Source of the DNA: Leptodactylus fallax
Lineage: Eukaryota; Chordata; Amphibia; Anura; Leptodactylidae
Reading direction: 5' to 3'
DNA length: 64,000 bases
Assembly (NCBI GenBank): GCA_947044405.1
Contig: CAMRHE010000169.1
Location: forward strand, 1,860,501-1,924,500
Shown here: piece after piece, positions 33,270 through 44,549 of the stretch
Layout of the letters: the number at the start of each line of letters is the position of its first letter
Numbering within the stretch: position 1 is the first letter of the stretch
The notes under the pieces: model-generated
Seen by the model: the letters and a program-made list of their open reading frames with translations, nothing else
Databases searched by the model: none
Told to the model about the DNA's origin: nothing
Program-made: the position numbers and the translations under genes

Positions 33270-35668
33270 CAATCAGAGAAGACACCACACGAGAGCCACT
33301 GTATTTAACTGTACTATATAAGGTCTATATATCCACCTATATAAGGTCTACCGCACAATTATCCACTGAAGATCACCAGCACAGTACTTATACACTATAT
33401 GATCTCTGTATGGTCTTTGTGGTACATATTTGTGGTCATGTTTTAGAGATATTATTTGGCCCTTTCCCAGTGGTATTATTTGGGAAGTACATGCCTTTAT
33501 TATTCATCATACGAAAGCTATTTTTTTTTACATTATTTGATAGTAGGGCTGATCTATAGGTATAAGCTTCAGGCCTTAAAATGCTGATTTTTATTATTAT
33601 GTAATATCCAAGGAGAGTGTCCTGAAGTGCTATATTTAATCCTAGTGTGTTCTAAAAGTAGTTGTAAAGCAGCATATGCATTGGGGCTTGTGTCTGTGAT
33701 CAGTTCAGATCCTAGAAACACCCCTGGTGATACCAGATGTGCTATCCACATATCGCAAAAACTTACAAAGAAAATGGCTTAACCTCATTACCAACTATGG
33801 GATAGTTATCGCTTTTCTTACTTTTAAGGACAGTTGAAGGACATTAGATTGTGTAATCCCCAGCAATAAATGCATATTTTTGTAATATGTAGATATATTT
33901 ATTTTGAGCTTGTTCTTTTGTGATGGAGCCAAGTAGGGTAATCTTCATGAGCATTCTGAAATTAAAATATTTATCTTCTACATTTTCAGTGATTAAACAT
34001 CCTCGGTATTTTTTTGCCACTGGAAGTCTCTGATAAATGATTCCCATCCTAAACAACTATGGGAATCCTTGTGTAGTTTGTCGGCAATATTTTCAGCACA
34101 ATATCAGCATTTACCGAGCCCTCTAATGAGTGTAAATGATTCCCTGCATCGAGTCTGATTTTCAGCTAATCTCCAACAGATAAATCCTAAATTAAGAACT
34201 AGAATTGAAGTTGCTGTATTGTCTAATTAAACATATTAAAGACTGATGACTGACTATGTGATGCCATCTGTGCAAACTTAGCAGTTCTGATTTGACAAAC
34301 CCGTGAGAGGCTCCACTGAGAGAGGCAGAATGTCATTCAAGCTTATCCGCGTATCCTTGCTCCTTAGAAGGAATGCCAGTTTGTTGCTGAAGACAGTTAA
34401 TCTGACGGAAGTAAATTCAAGTTTTGGCAAAGATGAATGGCAAGATAAAGAGGACAAGCTGCCAAACAAAATGATTCGAAAAATATGTGACATGACCTCC
34501 CCAGACAATGCCAAGTACACCTTCACTTGTCTCTGTCAATCTACAGAAACGCAAAATATTTTTTGTTGCATAAGCCTTGTGCTCATTTTCCCCAGGGCTC
34601 CAGAGTCAACACTGAGATAAATTCATAATCACTAATATGGCATTCAGTGAAATGGCCCAATTCTGACAGTAAACCCCACACATAAATTGTTATTACAGTT
34701 AAAAGAAAAAAAAAAATGATAGGAGGAAAATGCCTCTGCAATAATGCCTTACATAGGAAAGATCATTATGTCAGCTGTGTGTTGTTATTCATGTTAAACA
34801 TGACAGGTCTACACCTGGAGGGCAAATTGTTCTTAATAGCCCACTTAGGCAGTCATCAGTAGTCATCACATATACTGCAAAGCTAGCTCAGTGCCGGGGC
34901 AGACAACCGGCAAGTGCCTTGATATTGTCAATCTATAATTTCTATCAGTTAGCAAATAGCTGCCTGACAACTAATGGGAGTTAGTTTAGAAACAAATAGG
35001 CTGAATGAGTCCAACTACCCATACTTTAGTAATATTCTCCAGCAATTATTGCTCATAGAAAAACTTGTAGGACAAAGAACTATGTCCTTAGTAAGAGTTA
35101 CAAAACATGGAAGTTACAAAACATTTTCTGTCACATCTTACATTCTACCCACAAGAGGGGGGGGAGTGGTGCCACTGCAAAAAAGGTACTTAATGAATCA
35201 TAGTAACACACCATCATACTTGTTATGTATGAGAACCAGACCTACATATTAAAAGGAAAATTTAATAAGTAACTGCTACCAATTAAATTAAATGAGGTCT
35301 CATATTTTTAGTGTTTTTTTAAGCTGGTTTTCAAGAATTAAGTATAAGGGTCATGTCTATCCCTTAATGAGTCTACAGACTTCAGTAACTTTGTCCAGTC
35401 ACACTTACTGTTGCATAGAAATGATGTCACATCAGTGGTTACTAAGGTATTGGCTCTAGAAGAGCTACTAAATTATGAAACCTAAAGAGGGAGAACCTAG
35501 TAAACATACAAGCTCAACCATCTTCATTAAGATGTGCAGATATAACTTAGGTGGATCAAAGTATGAGTTAAATGTAACTTGAGGATCTATAGAGGGTACA
35601 GTCACAAGGTCTATAAGGTGTCTCTTCCCAATATGAAGAGGCCAGTACTATAAACAATACATTATATA
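33270..35668. other. Unique DNA, no gene recognised
   Basis: Repeat-poor sequence with no convincing exon. A 105-residue frame at 34303-34620 has no recognisable domain. The part 34040-34540 is listed separately as a possible regulatory block. Confidence 0.5.
34040..34540. other. Candidate conserved non-coding element
   Basis: Repeat-free, complex sequence with CTAATTAAAC, CTCTAATGAG and TAATGAGTGTAAATGATTCC motifs resembling homeodomain and POU sites. It contains the 34303-34620 open frame, which lacks family features. Conservation is not testable here. Confidence 0.2.
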
Positions 35669-36887
35669 AGGGGTGTTCAATAAGTTATCTACCTCAGTAT
35701 GTTCTGTGTTAGAAAACTGAGCTTCTTTGTGCAGGATGAGACATGTCTAGACATGCAACACACACAGTTGCAGTTCGGTCTGATGAAATCACTGGAAGTG
35801 ACAGGATGGCAAGTGCAGTACAGGTCTACAAAGAAGTTGAGGGATTTGGAGCATCATTCCATGATTAAAGTCCTTACAAGGGAAGTAAAGAAGCCTAAGG
35901 AAATCCATGAAAGGATAATTTCTGTATATGGTGATGATGCACCTTCCTACTACCAAGTAAAGTTTTGGGTCACACAGTTTAAATGGCGTAGGGAATCAAT
36001 TGAATATGACCCCCATTCAGGGCAACCTGTCGAAGAATCTTCAGAGGAAATATGTCAAAATGTGGAGGCCATGATTTTGGAAGATGGTCGAGTCATAGTC
36101 AATGTTATAGCTTATAAATTAGGCATTTCAGTTGGTTTCCAGTATCATTTATGATTTTTTGATGATGTCATAGGTCAGTTCCCGGTGGTTGCCATGAATG
36201 TTGATGCCTGAGCAAAAAACATGTCACCAACAATTTAACCAAGAGAATTTAGACATACTTAGAGAAAATCCAGGAGACTACTATTCTCGGGTTGTTATGA
36301 GTGATGAAACATGGGTCCACCATCATGATCCTGAAACCAAAGAAGAGTCCATGCAGTGGAAGCACAAGAGGTCACCAACTCCAAAAAAATTTTGTGTGCA
36401 GCAGTCAGCTGGGAAGGTCATGGTAACAGTTTTTTGAGATACAGAATGTGTTTTATTGCTAGAATTCATGACACACAAGACAACAATTACAGGAGACACC
36501 TTTGCTACAACAATGAAAGCATTACGTGTGGCAATCAAAGAGAAACGTCGTGGGAAGTTGGCGGGTGTGTTGCTGCTTCATGACAATGTGCTAGCTCACA
36601 AGTTTTGCAAATCACAAGCTGCTATCAGGGAATGCGGCTTCATTGAGCTTAACCATCCACCCTACAGTCCAGATCTAGCTCACAGTCATTACTTTCTCTT
36701 TCATAATCTGCAGACAGTTCTGTGTGGGCAACAATTTCCTTATTATAATTCAGTCAAAGAGACTGTGCAAGAAGTCTCCTTCTATTCTGAGGGCATACAG
36801 TCACTGGAGGCAAAGTGGAATAAGTGCGTTGAAGTCAAGGGTGATTACACTGAAAAACTTTAGGTAGATAACTTATTGAACACCCCT
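35669..36887 (+). mobile_element. mariner-type transposon, inactivated
   Basis: AGGGGTGTTCAATAAGTTAT starts at 35669 and the inverse ends at 36887, about 27 bp of inverted repeat. TA precedes the left end; the right flank is TG, presumably a mutated TA. Fragments of a mariner transposase lie in order between the ends, broken by frame changes and stops. Confidence 0.88.
35750..36863 (+). pseudogene. mariner transposase pseudogene (DD34D type)
   Basis: Three frame pieces align end to end with mariner transposases. 35774-36154 carries the DNA-binding half (KEIHERIISVYGDDAPSYYQ, QFKWRRESIEYDPHSGQPVE). 36198-36437 carries the first catalytic aspartate in VVMSDETWVHHHDPETK. 36456-36863 carries the second in LLLHDNVLAHK and the NHPPYSPDL block. 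The third catalytic aspartate, expected 34 residues after the second in the SDYFLF context, is histidine (HSHYFLF). With the frameshifts near 36160 and 36440 and this substitution, the copy is dead. Confidence 0.88.
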
Positions 36888-38034
36888 TGTACTTGTTGGA
36901 CCTGGTACAGATTTTACATTATGACCCAGGAGCTTCATGTTACAAGTTGCGGTTATGAAACATAGTTGCTAACTGTCCTGAATTGCTGGGATATGCCCTA
37001 ATTTTTGGAACCTTAAGTATGTCCCAGCCTGAAAGAGGGTGTGGCTTATCTACCCCTAAAGTGGGCAGTCCCACTTGACCAAGAGTCTGTCTAGGGGTGG
37101 GATTTAAATGCCTCTATTTTATTGACTTCAAAGTTGGTAAACATGTATGAAGTCAATAACCTTTCTATAGAGCAGAATATGTTTATTTTATCATTATATA
37201 ATTTGTGCAAAAAGGGAACATTTGGTGACAGACACTTAACAAGGTTTTTCAGAATAAAAAACATTAGAAGCATTCGGCTTTCTAGAAAAAAAAAATCATA
37301 CTCTCTTCTCACTGATGCAGAAACATAGTTACAAGCTCCACTGTGATGGCCTCAGTTGGATGGAACATGTGGCCCAGATTGTGTTGGAATACAACTAGCA
37401 AAGTACACTATGACTAAGGGCACTTTGCCAAACACGTGTCAGTGATTTCCTGTATATGGCATTCTTATAAAAATACATGGATTTATAAGTTCTCTACTTT
37501 TGCTGTTTATGAACACTGTGCTACATTTTTGCTATTTTTTCATTAGGACTAGGTAGACACCTATTCCCTGCTGCTGCTCCGTTTCTGATGCTGCCTGGTT
37601 CGCACTGGTTTTAACTTCCTAGTATCTCCTAGCACAAAGGAAATTTATAGGCATTTTCTTTGTGTGTCAAAACACTCGGAACTAAAGAAAAGATGGCACC
37701 AAGCAGCCACAAAATTGCAGCGACATGGGATCACAAAGAGGAGAAGATATAGCCTTAGACCCCTAAATAAGGCTTTGTCATAGACAGCATGTCAGAGTGA
37801 AAACTAGGTGGATAGTCTTGCACTTTATGGATAAGAATTGTTATTCATTTTTAAAAGATGCTGGATGTGATTTTTGTAGTGCTAAAATTTGGAAAGTTTA
37901 TATTCATAAAAACTAAGTAACTCCTTTGATTAAAATATATACTTTTCTCATATACATCTAAATAGTGAAAAGGAGAATTAGTGTCTTTCTTAAGTGTCAT
38001 AATATTCCATGATACTAGAATACAGGAGATGCAT
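36888..38034. other. No gene recognised
   Basis: Unassigned sequence; short frames only. Some MITE-like words near 36960-37090, without termini. Confidence 0.5.
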
Positions 38035-38300
38035 TGTTAAAGGAGTTTTCAGGGCTAAAGATATTGATGCCTCATCCTTAGAATAGGTTATCAATCTCAG
38101 TTCCATGGGGGTCCAACACCCAGTAACCCCACTGATCAGCTGTACACATCAGTTACTGGCTAATACAGACAACAGAATCGAAAGTAAAGCTCCATTCTCT
38201 GTGTTAGGTCCTGTGCCGGCAGCTGCTCTGAACAGCTGATTGGTGGAGGGGCTGGGTTTTGGAACCCCATGTATATATGTCATGAATATATTTAGCTCAG
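38035..38300. mobile_element. Degraded MITE of the 733-1151 type
   Basis: AAAGGAGTTTTCAGGGCTAA, a GATCAGCTGTACA block and GAACAGCTGATTGG follow the same order as in 733-1151. The right terminus is lost. Confidence 0.5.
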
Positions 38301-40169
38301 AAGCCCCCTTTAATCAAGGGATTTATTTGTCGAGAAAGATTTTTTTTTTCTCTAAAATAAGTCTGACTTTTGCCCCATGGGGATTTTTGTGTTCCTCTGG
38401 ATCAATCCAGGCTGAACTGGATGTCTATATTTTTTCAGCCTTACAAATTATGTTACTATGTAATTTCTTTTTTCCTAAGGCCTCCTAGACTTTTCCTACC
38501 TGGCTATGTGATAAATGTTAGATCAGTGAGGATCTGACCACTGGAGAAGGAGTTTAGATGATCAAGCATCATATTTAGGTGATCAAGCATTATATTCTGT
38601 GGCACTGGTGGTGGTTAGGAGATAAATGTTTTAGTCAAGTTTTTACTAGCTGCTTAAAAATTGCTTAGATATTTTTATTGTGTGATTGTAAACTACGGTT
38701 TTAGAAATTTTAATTTTGTAAATATTGTAAACAAATAAGATGTTTAAACACTGCAGCCACATGAATTTTTTTATAAATCAAGAAGACATTTTTCAGTATA
38801 AGGGTTTTTGTACTTTTCTGCCATATATACCATGTGCACTGTGAGAAAACTGGTCAGCTGTGTGAACTTCAAGATGTTGGCTACATTCCCATAGAGCACT
38901 AAAGGTTAACCTAGATGCAGTGTGCACTTTCCAGTAACGCAAAACGTCTCTGAATCACTCCTTTATTAGACTGAGAACTACTCCCAGGAGATCTTAATAA
39001 ACTGTCCATTGTGCCTGATGAATTACTGGTATACACCGATTCTCCCATTAGCCCTGGGAGATGCAGGCAAGAACACTCCTTCACTAATAGATGGTCAGGG
39101 GATTTGCCCTGGTACAAACCAACCCTGAATTAAGCCTGTCATTTTCTTCTGTGGTGCGAACATTAATGAGGCTATAATCTTTTCTTGTCCGCGCGCTATG
39201 AATCAGAGAGCGATGGCTCATCTTACATTTGAGTCCATTGTTTTGATTAGATAATTTTCCTATGCCTTTTCATTTTTTAAAATTATAGTTTGAATTGGTC
39301 TTGAATAAAAATCTCCAGTCATTTAATCATTTTGCTCCTATTATAATGTCTGCCTGGATGACAGAGAGAGATGAACAGAAAATGCACTTTATGAATTTCT
39401 TGCCACTCCTCATTAAATGAATGTGAGGCTATATGATCTGTCCTGATTCACCACACAACATTACTGTTACAAGAGTAATACCTTTGGCTTTAAATTGTCA
39501 CACACGAAAAGAGGATCTCTGAGGTGTGGTCTAGAGGTTTGAGCGCAACACCTATATTATCCAACAAGACACACCGGAGACATGAGATTTGTTCACACAT
39601 TAATTCCTTAAGTGTTCAATGATCTTCCAAAGTAATGGACAATACATTACAACTGTTTCAACAAGCTTATATCATAAATGTGTCATCTTAATGTGAGGGC
39701 ACTAAATACATTATTATAATCCCACATCAATAATATTATGTGTGTTGTGCTGTCATGAGATCAAACACAACTGATTGACAGTCTGTCCATACTTGTCACT
39801 GTTGTGCTTGGTATGTCTTATAATGTTACATGTTGCATGTTTATGTCAATCTGTTGTAATGTTTAAAATTTATATGGAAATAAAATTTATTGTCAATACA
39901 ACCTAAGACACAAGTGAACAATTTCACAGAGACTGATGTAAAGTATTTCTAGGTCCTTCTCCATTGAAATGGTACATTTGTAATGTGTACAACATACATA
40001 TCACTCACACCACAATCATTGACCTTCAACCACAATGCGCAGGCCACACACTGAACAGAAGCTGCACAGACGCCACTTACACAAGCTGAGAGTACCTGAG
40101 AGTAGAGTACCTCTACGCTGCTAAATTCTGCTCATTTATCAGCTGAACCCCATCCATCTCAACATCCCT
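38301..40169. other. Unique DNA, no gene recognised
   Basis: Mostly AT-rich, no terminal repeats or coding frames; includes the candidate regulatory block at 38880-39520. Confidence 0.5.
38880..39520. other. Candidate conserved non-coding element
   Basis: Complex repeat-free sequence containing GAACATTAATGAGGCTATAA, TGTCCGCGCGCTATGAATC and CTCATTAAATGAATGTGAGG. Rare CpG-containing words within an otherwise AT-rich gene-poor region are a feature of deeply conserved enhancers. No open frame explains it. Confidence 0.3.
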
Positions 40170-40416
40170 GTATTTACACAGTGAAAATAGGCCACCTGAC
40201 AGCCAAATTTATTTCACTGTCTGTGAATGGGGGCTATTCACATGGCCGATAGTTTGACGGTCCATTGTAAAAGACCGTCAAGTTATAGGTCATGATCTAT
40301 TTTTGGCCATTTTCACAGATCCCGCCATACACTGCAATGCAATTTTTTTTCTGCCCCCCAGTCAAATCTGCCACTGAGTCTCATTGAGATGTATGAATCT
40401 CTGTGCAAACAAACCC
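40170..40416. mobile_element. MITE fragment related to 6110-6306
   Basis: ATTTCACTGTCTGTGAATGG and AGACCGTCAAGTTATAGGTC parallel the element that surrounds the hAT insertion at 6315-6841. Confidence 0.45.
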
Positions 40417-40419
40417 TAA

Positions 40420-40795
40420 GGCTAAGGCCCCACGTGGCGTAAACGCCGCGATTCGCCCATGGTGGAAGCGTCACGGAAAAAATCGTGGCGTTTTACAGTC
40501 AGAGAAAAGTGGATGTGATTCTAGTGAATCCCATGCCCACTTTGCGGAAAAAAATGCGCTTCGGACAGGCGGCGATTTCCAAAACCGGCGCAGGTTTTGG
40601 AAATCACAGCATGTCAATTATACCTACGGAAACGCCGGCAGTTTCCCCATAGGTATAATTGAAACAGAAAGTCCGCAGAGGAAAACTCTGCAAACTTTCT
40701 GTCTAAAGCACTGCTGGAAGAACCGCGATGCGATCCCACCGCGGTTTCTCCCGCAGCGCTTTCTTTGCTGCGGGACTCCACGTGGGGCCTTAGCC
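40420..40795. mobile_element. Harbinger-type MITE, complete, TAA duplication
   Basis: GGCTAAGGCCCCACGTGGCG on the left and CCACGTGGGGCCTTAGCC on the right are near-perfect inverted ends. TAA flanks both sides (40417-40419, 40796-40798), matching the TWA duplication of PIF/Harbinger. Internal inverted words are ATTTCCAAAACCGGCG/GGTTTTGGAAAT and TATACCTA/TAGGTATAATTG. It is 376 bp and the best preserved of at least five copies here. Confidence 0.85.
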
Positions 40796-40798
40796 TAA

Positions 40799-41293
40799 AG
40801 GTTAAACGCCATTACAACTTCTCTAACCTCTCTGTTGTGCCCCTGTTCCCTTTCACCAAACAAATTACAATCTTGTTTTATTTTTCCTTTCACTCAATAA
40901 AAATAAAGCATTGTCCAACACAAATAAATTTCTAGCTCTTTCTTTGTTCCCTGGAAGAATCAGAGGCTTTTTCTTTTTTTCTTTTAATATGGTTAAAGTC
41001 AAAAAATATTTTTGGTCAGCTTGTAGTCCATACAAGTAGTTTTATTACCAAGCCAAAAAGATTATCATAATATTGCAGTGGTTTTAGTATTATCTTCTAA
41101 GGAAAAATATGAGACATAAAAGAGTGATATAGCATTATTGCTAAACAGGAACTCCACGCTGTACTGCATTTATATACAGTTCAAAGTGTTTAAAGGGCAA
41201 TTTTTGCCATGATTTGTTTCCGCAGAATCTTAATGATAATTTCCCAGTGTAAAACTGTTTAGCGTTATTTGTAATCCATTGGTCATTCATTAA
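40799..41293. other. No gene recognised
   Basis: AT-rich flank of the DIRS insertion, without features I can name. Confidence 0.5.
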
Positions 41294-41320
41294 AATCGTT
41301 GATTGTAATGTCAATCTGTA

Positions 41321-41468
41321 TTCCCTTAGTCCTGACAGCAGCACAATATGGGGTATCTCTGCCCCTGTGTGTTGTTTAGGACGGTGGAACCTTTAATTAG
41401 CACCAAAATTAAGAAGGTGCCTCCTACTGGCCCTATAAAAGGGCACCAGAGACCTCCCTCCACTGTGT
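41321..41468. repeat. DIRS left inverted terminal repeat
   Basis: CCTGACAGCAGCACAATATG through CACCAAAATTAAGAAGGTGC to CCACTGTGT, inverted relative to 46451-46599. The outermost bases 41297-41320 are an extension specific to this end and are represented in the internal complementary region. Confidence 0.9.
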
Positions 41469-41510
41469 AAATGATAAAGTAACAGGAAACAAGCTTCTAG
41501 GGAGGGAAGC

Positions 41511-41597
41511 CTTGTGCTGCTGTCAGGACTAAGGGAATACAGATTGACATTACAATCAACGATTCCCCTTATGTCCGACAGCAGCACAATATGGGGA
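41511..41597. repeat. DIRS internal complementary region (circle junction)
   Basis: 41511-41564 is the reverse complement of the element's left outer end (41294-41340 area). 41562-41597 corresponds to the inverse of the right outer end (46570-46600). They overlap at ATT (41562-41564). This head-to-head joining of both termini is diagnostic for DIRS elements and is thought to template full-length circle formation. Confidence 0.88.
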
Positions 41598-41614
41598 GAT
41601 AGCAAGTAATTCCC

Positions 41615-42665
41615 CTAGGGAGGGTTTCCTTGCCTTACAACGTCAAGGACTGTCTGACCAAAAGCAGTTGTCTGGGAACTGCGGACGTCTAAACGATAAT
41701 GTTTAACAAAGGTCAACTGAGATGACCATGATGCAGCCACACAAATCTGGTCCAATGGTAAGGACCGATACTCAGCCCAAGAAGTCGACACAGCCCTGGT
41801 CGAGTGGGCCGTAGAAAAGACGGAAGGGAGTAACTCCTGAATAAGAAAGGAAGACTTAATTGTCTCCTTGATCCATGTGGATAGAATAGGCTTGGAAGCC
41901 TTGAGGCCTTTGTTTTTACCTTGCATGTTAATTAGTAGGTTTTTGGCCTTCCTAAATGGTTGAGTACGGGATAGGTAAATCCGCAGACACCTTACCACAT
42001 CTAAGGTGTGGAGCTTTTCTTCCTCCTCAGAGGTTGGAGTGGGGAAAAACACAGGTAGCGAAATTAGCTGATTGCTATTATAGCATGAGGGGACCTTATG
42101 GTTAAACCCAGGCAAAAACCTAAGGTGCACCCTATCTGCAAAAAACAAAATGTACGGTTCTCTAGAAGAGAGAGCCTGGAGTTCCCCTACTCTTTTTGCA
42201 GATGTAATAGCTAACAAAAAAGTGGTTTTGTAGGCTAAATATTTTAGCTCTGTAGTCTCCAAGGGTTCAAATGGAGGACCACACAGGCCTGCAAGGACTA
42301 CCGCAAGGTCCCACTGGGGACTGGAGATGATACTGAGGGCTTTAGCCTCATTGCCCCTTTAAGGAACCTTGCAACCAGAGGATCCTGAGACAGACGGCTG
42401 TTCAAATGAGCGGAGAGGGCCGCAATCTGTACTTTCAAAGTGGCAGGGGCAAGGCCCTTATCCAAACCGTCCTGAAGAAAATTTAAAATATCAGCCGTTG
42501 AAAGTTGTAGATTATTAATACCCTTCTTGGAGCACCACTCCATGAAAATCTTAGCTGTCCTCTGGTAGTTCTTATTGGTAGAGTCTGCTCTTGCAGAAGA
42601 AAGGGTCTTCAGGACGGCCTCTGACAGTCCTCTATCCTGCTGTAGGGACTGCTCAACCTCCAGGC
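41615..42665 (-). pseudogene. DIRS tyrosine recombinase, one frameshift
   Basis: Integrates the circular cDNA. The N-terminal core-binding part (LSSARADSTNKNYQRTAKIF, DILNFLQDGLDKGLAPATLK) is in the frame ending at 42298. The catalytic part continues in another frame at 42262-41615. A single-base indel near 42320-42345, between MRLKPS and the WDLAVVLAGLCGPPFEPL segment, separates them. In the catalytic fragment (numbered from LETTELK) the signature residues are R24 (SAKRVGEL), H153 and R156 (AHSTRAV), W179 (AASWSS) and Y189 (FVKHYRLD). It overlaps the 3' end of the RT frame, as usual in DIRS. All catalytic residues survive. Confidence 0.88.
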
Positions 42666-44549
42666 TGTCAGGTTGAATCTCCAGAGATCCTGGCACTTCA
42701 GAGATCCTTGGGAAACCAGGTTCTGGATGGGGGGAAACCTCCAATATATCCCTCGACTCATCTCCATGAGTTGGGAAAACCAAGCTCTTTTTGGCCAGAA
42801 TGGAATGATGGCTATCACAGAGACATGGTCCTGTCTGATTTTCATCAATACCTTCGGTATTATTGGAATTGGAGGGAAGATGTATGCCAGCCTGGACCTC
42901 CAAGGGATGGACAGGGCATCCACTGCCAAGGAATTGTCCTCCTGGTAAAGGGAACAGAACGTGTCCACCTTGGCCTTGAGTCGGGTTGCCATGAGGTCTA
43001 TTTCTGGAAGACCCCACTTCAGGGTAATCTGATGAAAGACTTCTGGATTGAGTGACCATTCTCCTGATACACCATGACCCCAACTCAACCGACCCTCTAC
43101 TATGTTCAGGGAGCCTTTGATGTGAACTGCGGATAAATGGGTTAGATTTTTCTCTGCCCATGTAAATATCAGATCTGCCTCCCTGAGGAGGATTGGTGAT
43201 CTGGTGCCTCCCTGTCTGTTCACGTACAGCACTGTGGTCATGTTGTCTGACCGGATTTTGACTGCTCTTCCCTTGAGAAGAGGCGAGAAATGGAGTAAGG
43301 CACGATATACAGCTCTGAGCTCCTTCCAGTTGGACGACGTCCTTCTTTCTGGAGCGCTCCAGACTCCCTTTATGGAGTTTTCGTCCAAATGGGCTCCCCA
43401 TCCCGAGAGGGATGCATCTGTAGTCAACAGGGTCCAAGAAGGTTGGACCGTGGACCTTCCGTCTTTCAGGTGCAACCACCACTTGAGGGAAAGACGGGTC
43501 CTGGGGGAGAGTCGAATCTTCTTGCTGAGTGTAAGAAGGGAGTGATCCCAAGCCTCTAGTAATTCCTTCTGGAGGGGACGTAAGTGCCACAAGGCCCATG
43601 GGACTGCCTCCACTGAGGAAGACATCAAGCCCAGGATCTTCATCATTGTTCTGATGGAGGCTATCGGCTTTTTGAAGAGGTGCCGGACTGCCCCGACCAG
43701 TTTCTCCTTCCTTGCTGGTGTCAAGGAGACCTGCAGGTGGACTGAATCCAGGAAGTAGCCGAGGAACTTCCTTCGGGTTGAAGGGATCGTTACTGACTTC
43801 TCCCAGTTTATAAGCCATCCCAGACTCTGAAACAGGGAAACGGCTGTCTGTAGATGCTGGAGCAGAACAGACTCTGACTGGACTTTTATCAACCAGTCGT
43901 CTAGATAAGGCACCATGAATATCCCCTGAAGTCTGAGGGTGGCCGCTATAGGAGCCACTACCTTTGTAAAGGTGTGGGGAGCAGAGGAGATCCCGAAGGG
44001 TAGTGTTGTGAATTGAAAATGCTTCCTGTGGCCAGAAACTACTACGGCAATCCTTAGAAACCTTCTGTGTGGAGGATAAATAGGAATATGCAAATAAGCG
44101 TCTTTTAGATCCAAAGTCACAAAAACATCGCCTTGGAGAAGAAAGGTGGTGACAGACTTTATGGTTTCCATACGGAAGTGCTTCTTTTTGATGAAGCAGT
44201 TGAGGTACCTTAAGTCTATGATCATTCTCCACTTGTCTGCCAGTTTTGGTACCAGGAAGACAGGAGAATAGACACTGAATCCTTCTTCTAGAGAAGGGAC
44301 TTCCTTCAGGGCTCCCTTGTGAATGTACTCTCGGATAGAGCATTCCAATGTAGTCTGCTGCATTGTAGGGAGGCTGCGAGTTAACACAAACCGATCCTGA
44401 GGAGGATGGAGGAACTCGATTGCATATCCTTTTTGGATTACCTGCAGGACCCATGGGTCTCGAATTTTTTTCCTGCCAGCAGTTGAAAAAATGGGAGAGA
44501 CGACCCCCAACAGGAATCTCGGCCACAGGAAGACTGCTCCTGATGTCAA
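42609..44549 (-). CDS. DIRS reverse transcriptase / RNase H
   Basis: A 646-codon open frame whose first in-frame codon after the gag stop is TTG, so no ATG supports independent initiation. It overlaps the gag stop (TTTTGA), suggesting expression by overlap or frameshift from gag. RT motifs: TLDLKDAYLHIPI (D147), LPFGISSAPHTF, and the catalytic box PYLDDWL (residues 214-220). RNase H: LLTTDASLSGWG (D378), NWKELRAV (E410), IRSDNMTTV (D435). The fourth position, usually ADxLSR in this clade, reads EGRLSW here, so the last acidic residue may be lost. The C-terminal segment IDLMATRLKAKVDTF ... PFWPKRAWF is the conserved DIRS region often described as methyltransferase-like. Confidence 0.9.
   Translation of the reverse strand: MTSGAVFLWPRFLLGVVSPIFSTAGRKKIRDPWVLQVIQKGYAIEFLHPPQDRFVLTRSLPTMQQTTLECSIREYIHKGALKEVPSLEEGFSVYSPVFLVPKLADKWRMIIDLRYLNCFIKKKHFRMETIKSVTTFLLQGDVFVTLDLKDAYLHIPIYPPHRRFLRIAVVVSGHRKHFQFTTLPFGISSAPHTFTKVVAPIAATLRLQGIFMVPYLDDWLIKVQSESVLLQHLQTAVSLFQSLGWLINWEKSVTIPSTRRKFLGYFLDSVHLQVSLTPARKEKLVGAVRHLFKKPIASIRTMMKILGLMSSSVEAVPWALWHLRPLQKELLEAWDHSLLTLSKKIRLSPRTRLSLKWWLHLKDGRSTVQPSWTLLTTDASLSGWGAHLDENSIKGVWSAPERRTSSNWKELRAVYRALLHFSPLLKGRAVKIRSDNMTTVLYVNRQGGTRSPILLREADLIFTWAEKNLTHLSAVHIKGSLNIVEGRLSWGHGVSGEWSLNPEVFHQITLKWGLPEIDLMATRLKAKVDTFCSLYQEDNSLAVDALSIPWRSRLAYIFPPIPIIPKVLMKIRQDHVSVIAIIPFWPKRAWFSQLMEMSRGIYWRFPPIQNLVSQGSLKCQDLWRFNLTAWRLSSPYSRIEDCQRPS

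Noticed and set aside
40403..40798. A 131-residue plus-strand frame
   Set aside because: Coincides with a complete Harbinger-type MITE whose other copies are not open.
43204..43545. Plus-strand frames over the DIRS RT region
   Set aside because: Antisense shadows of a conserved coding region.
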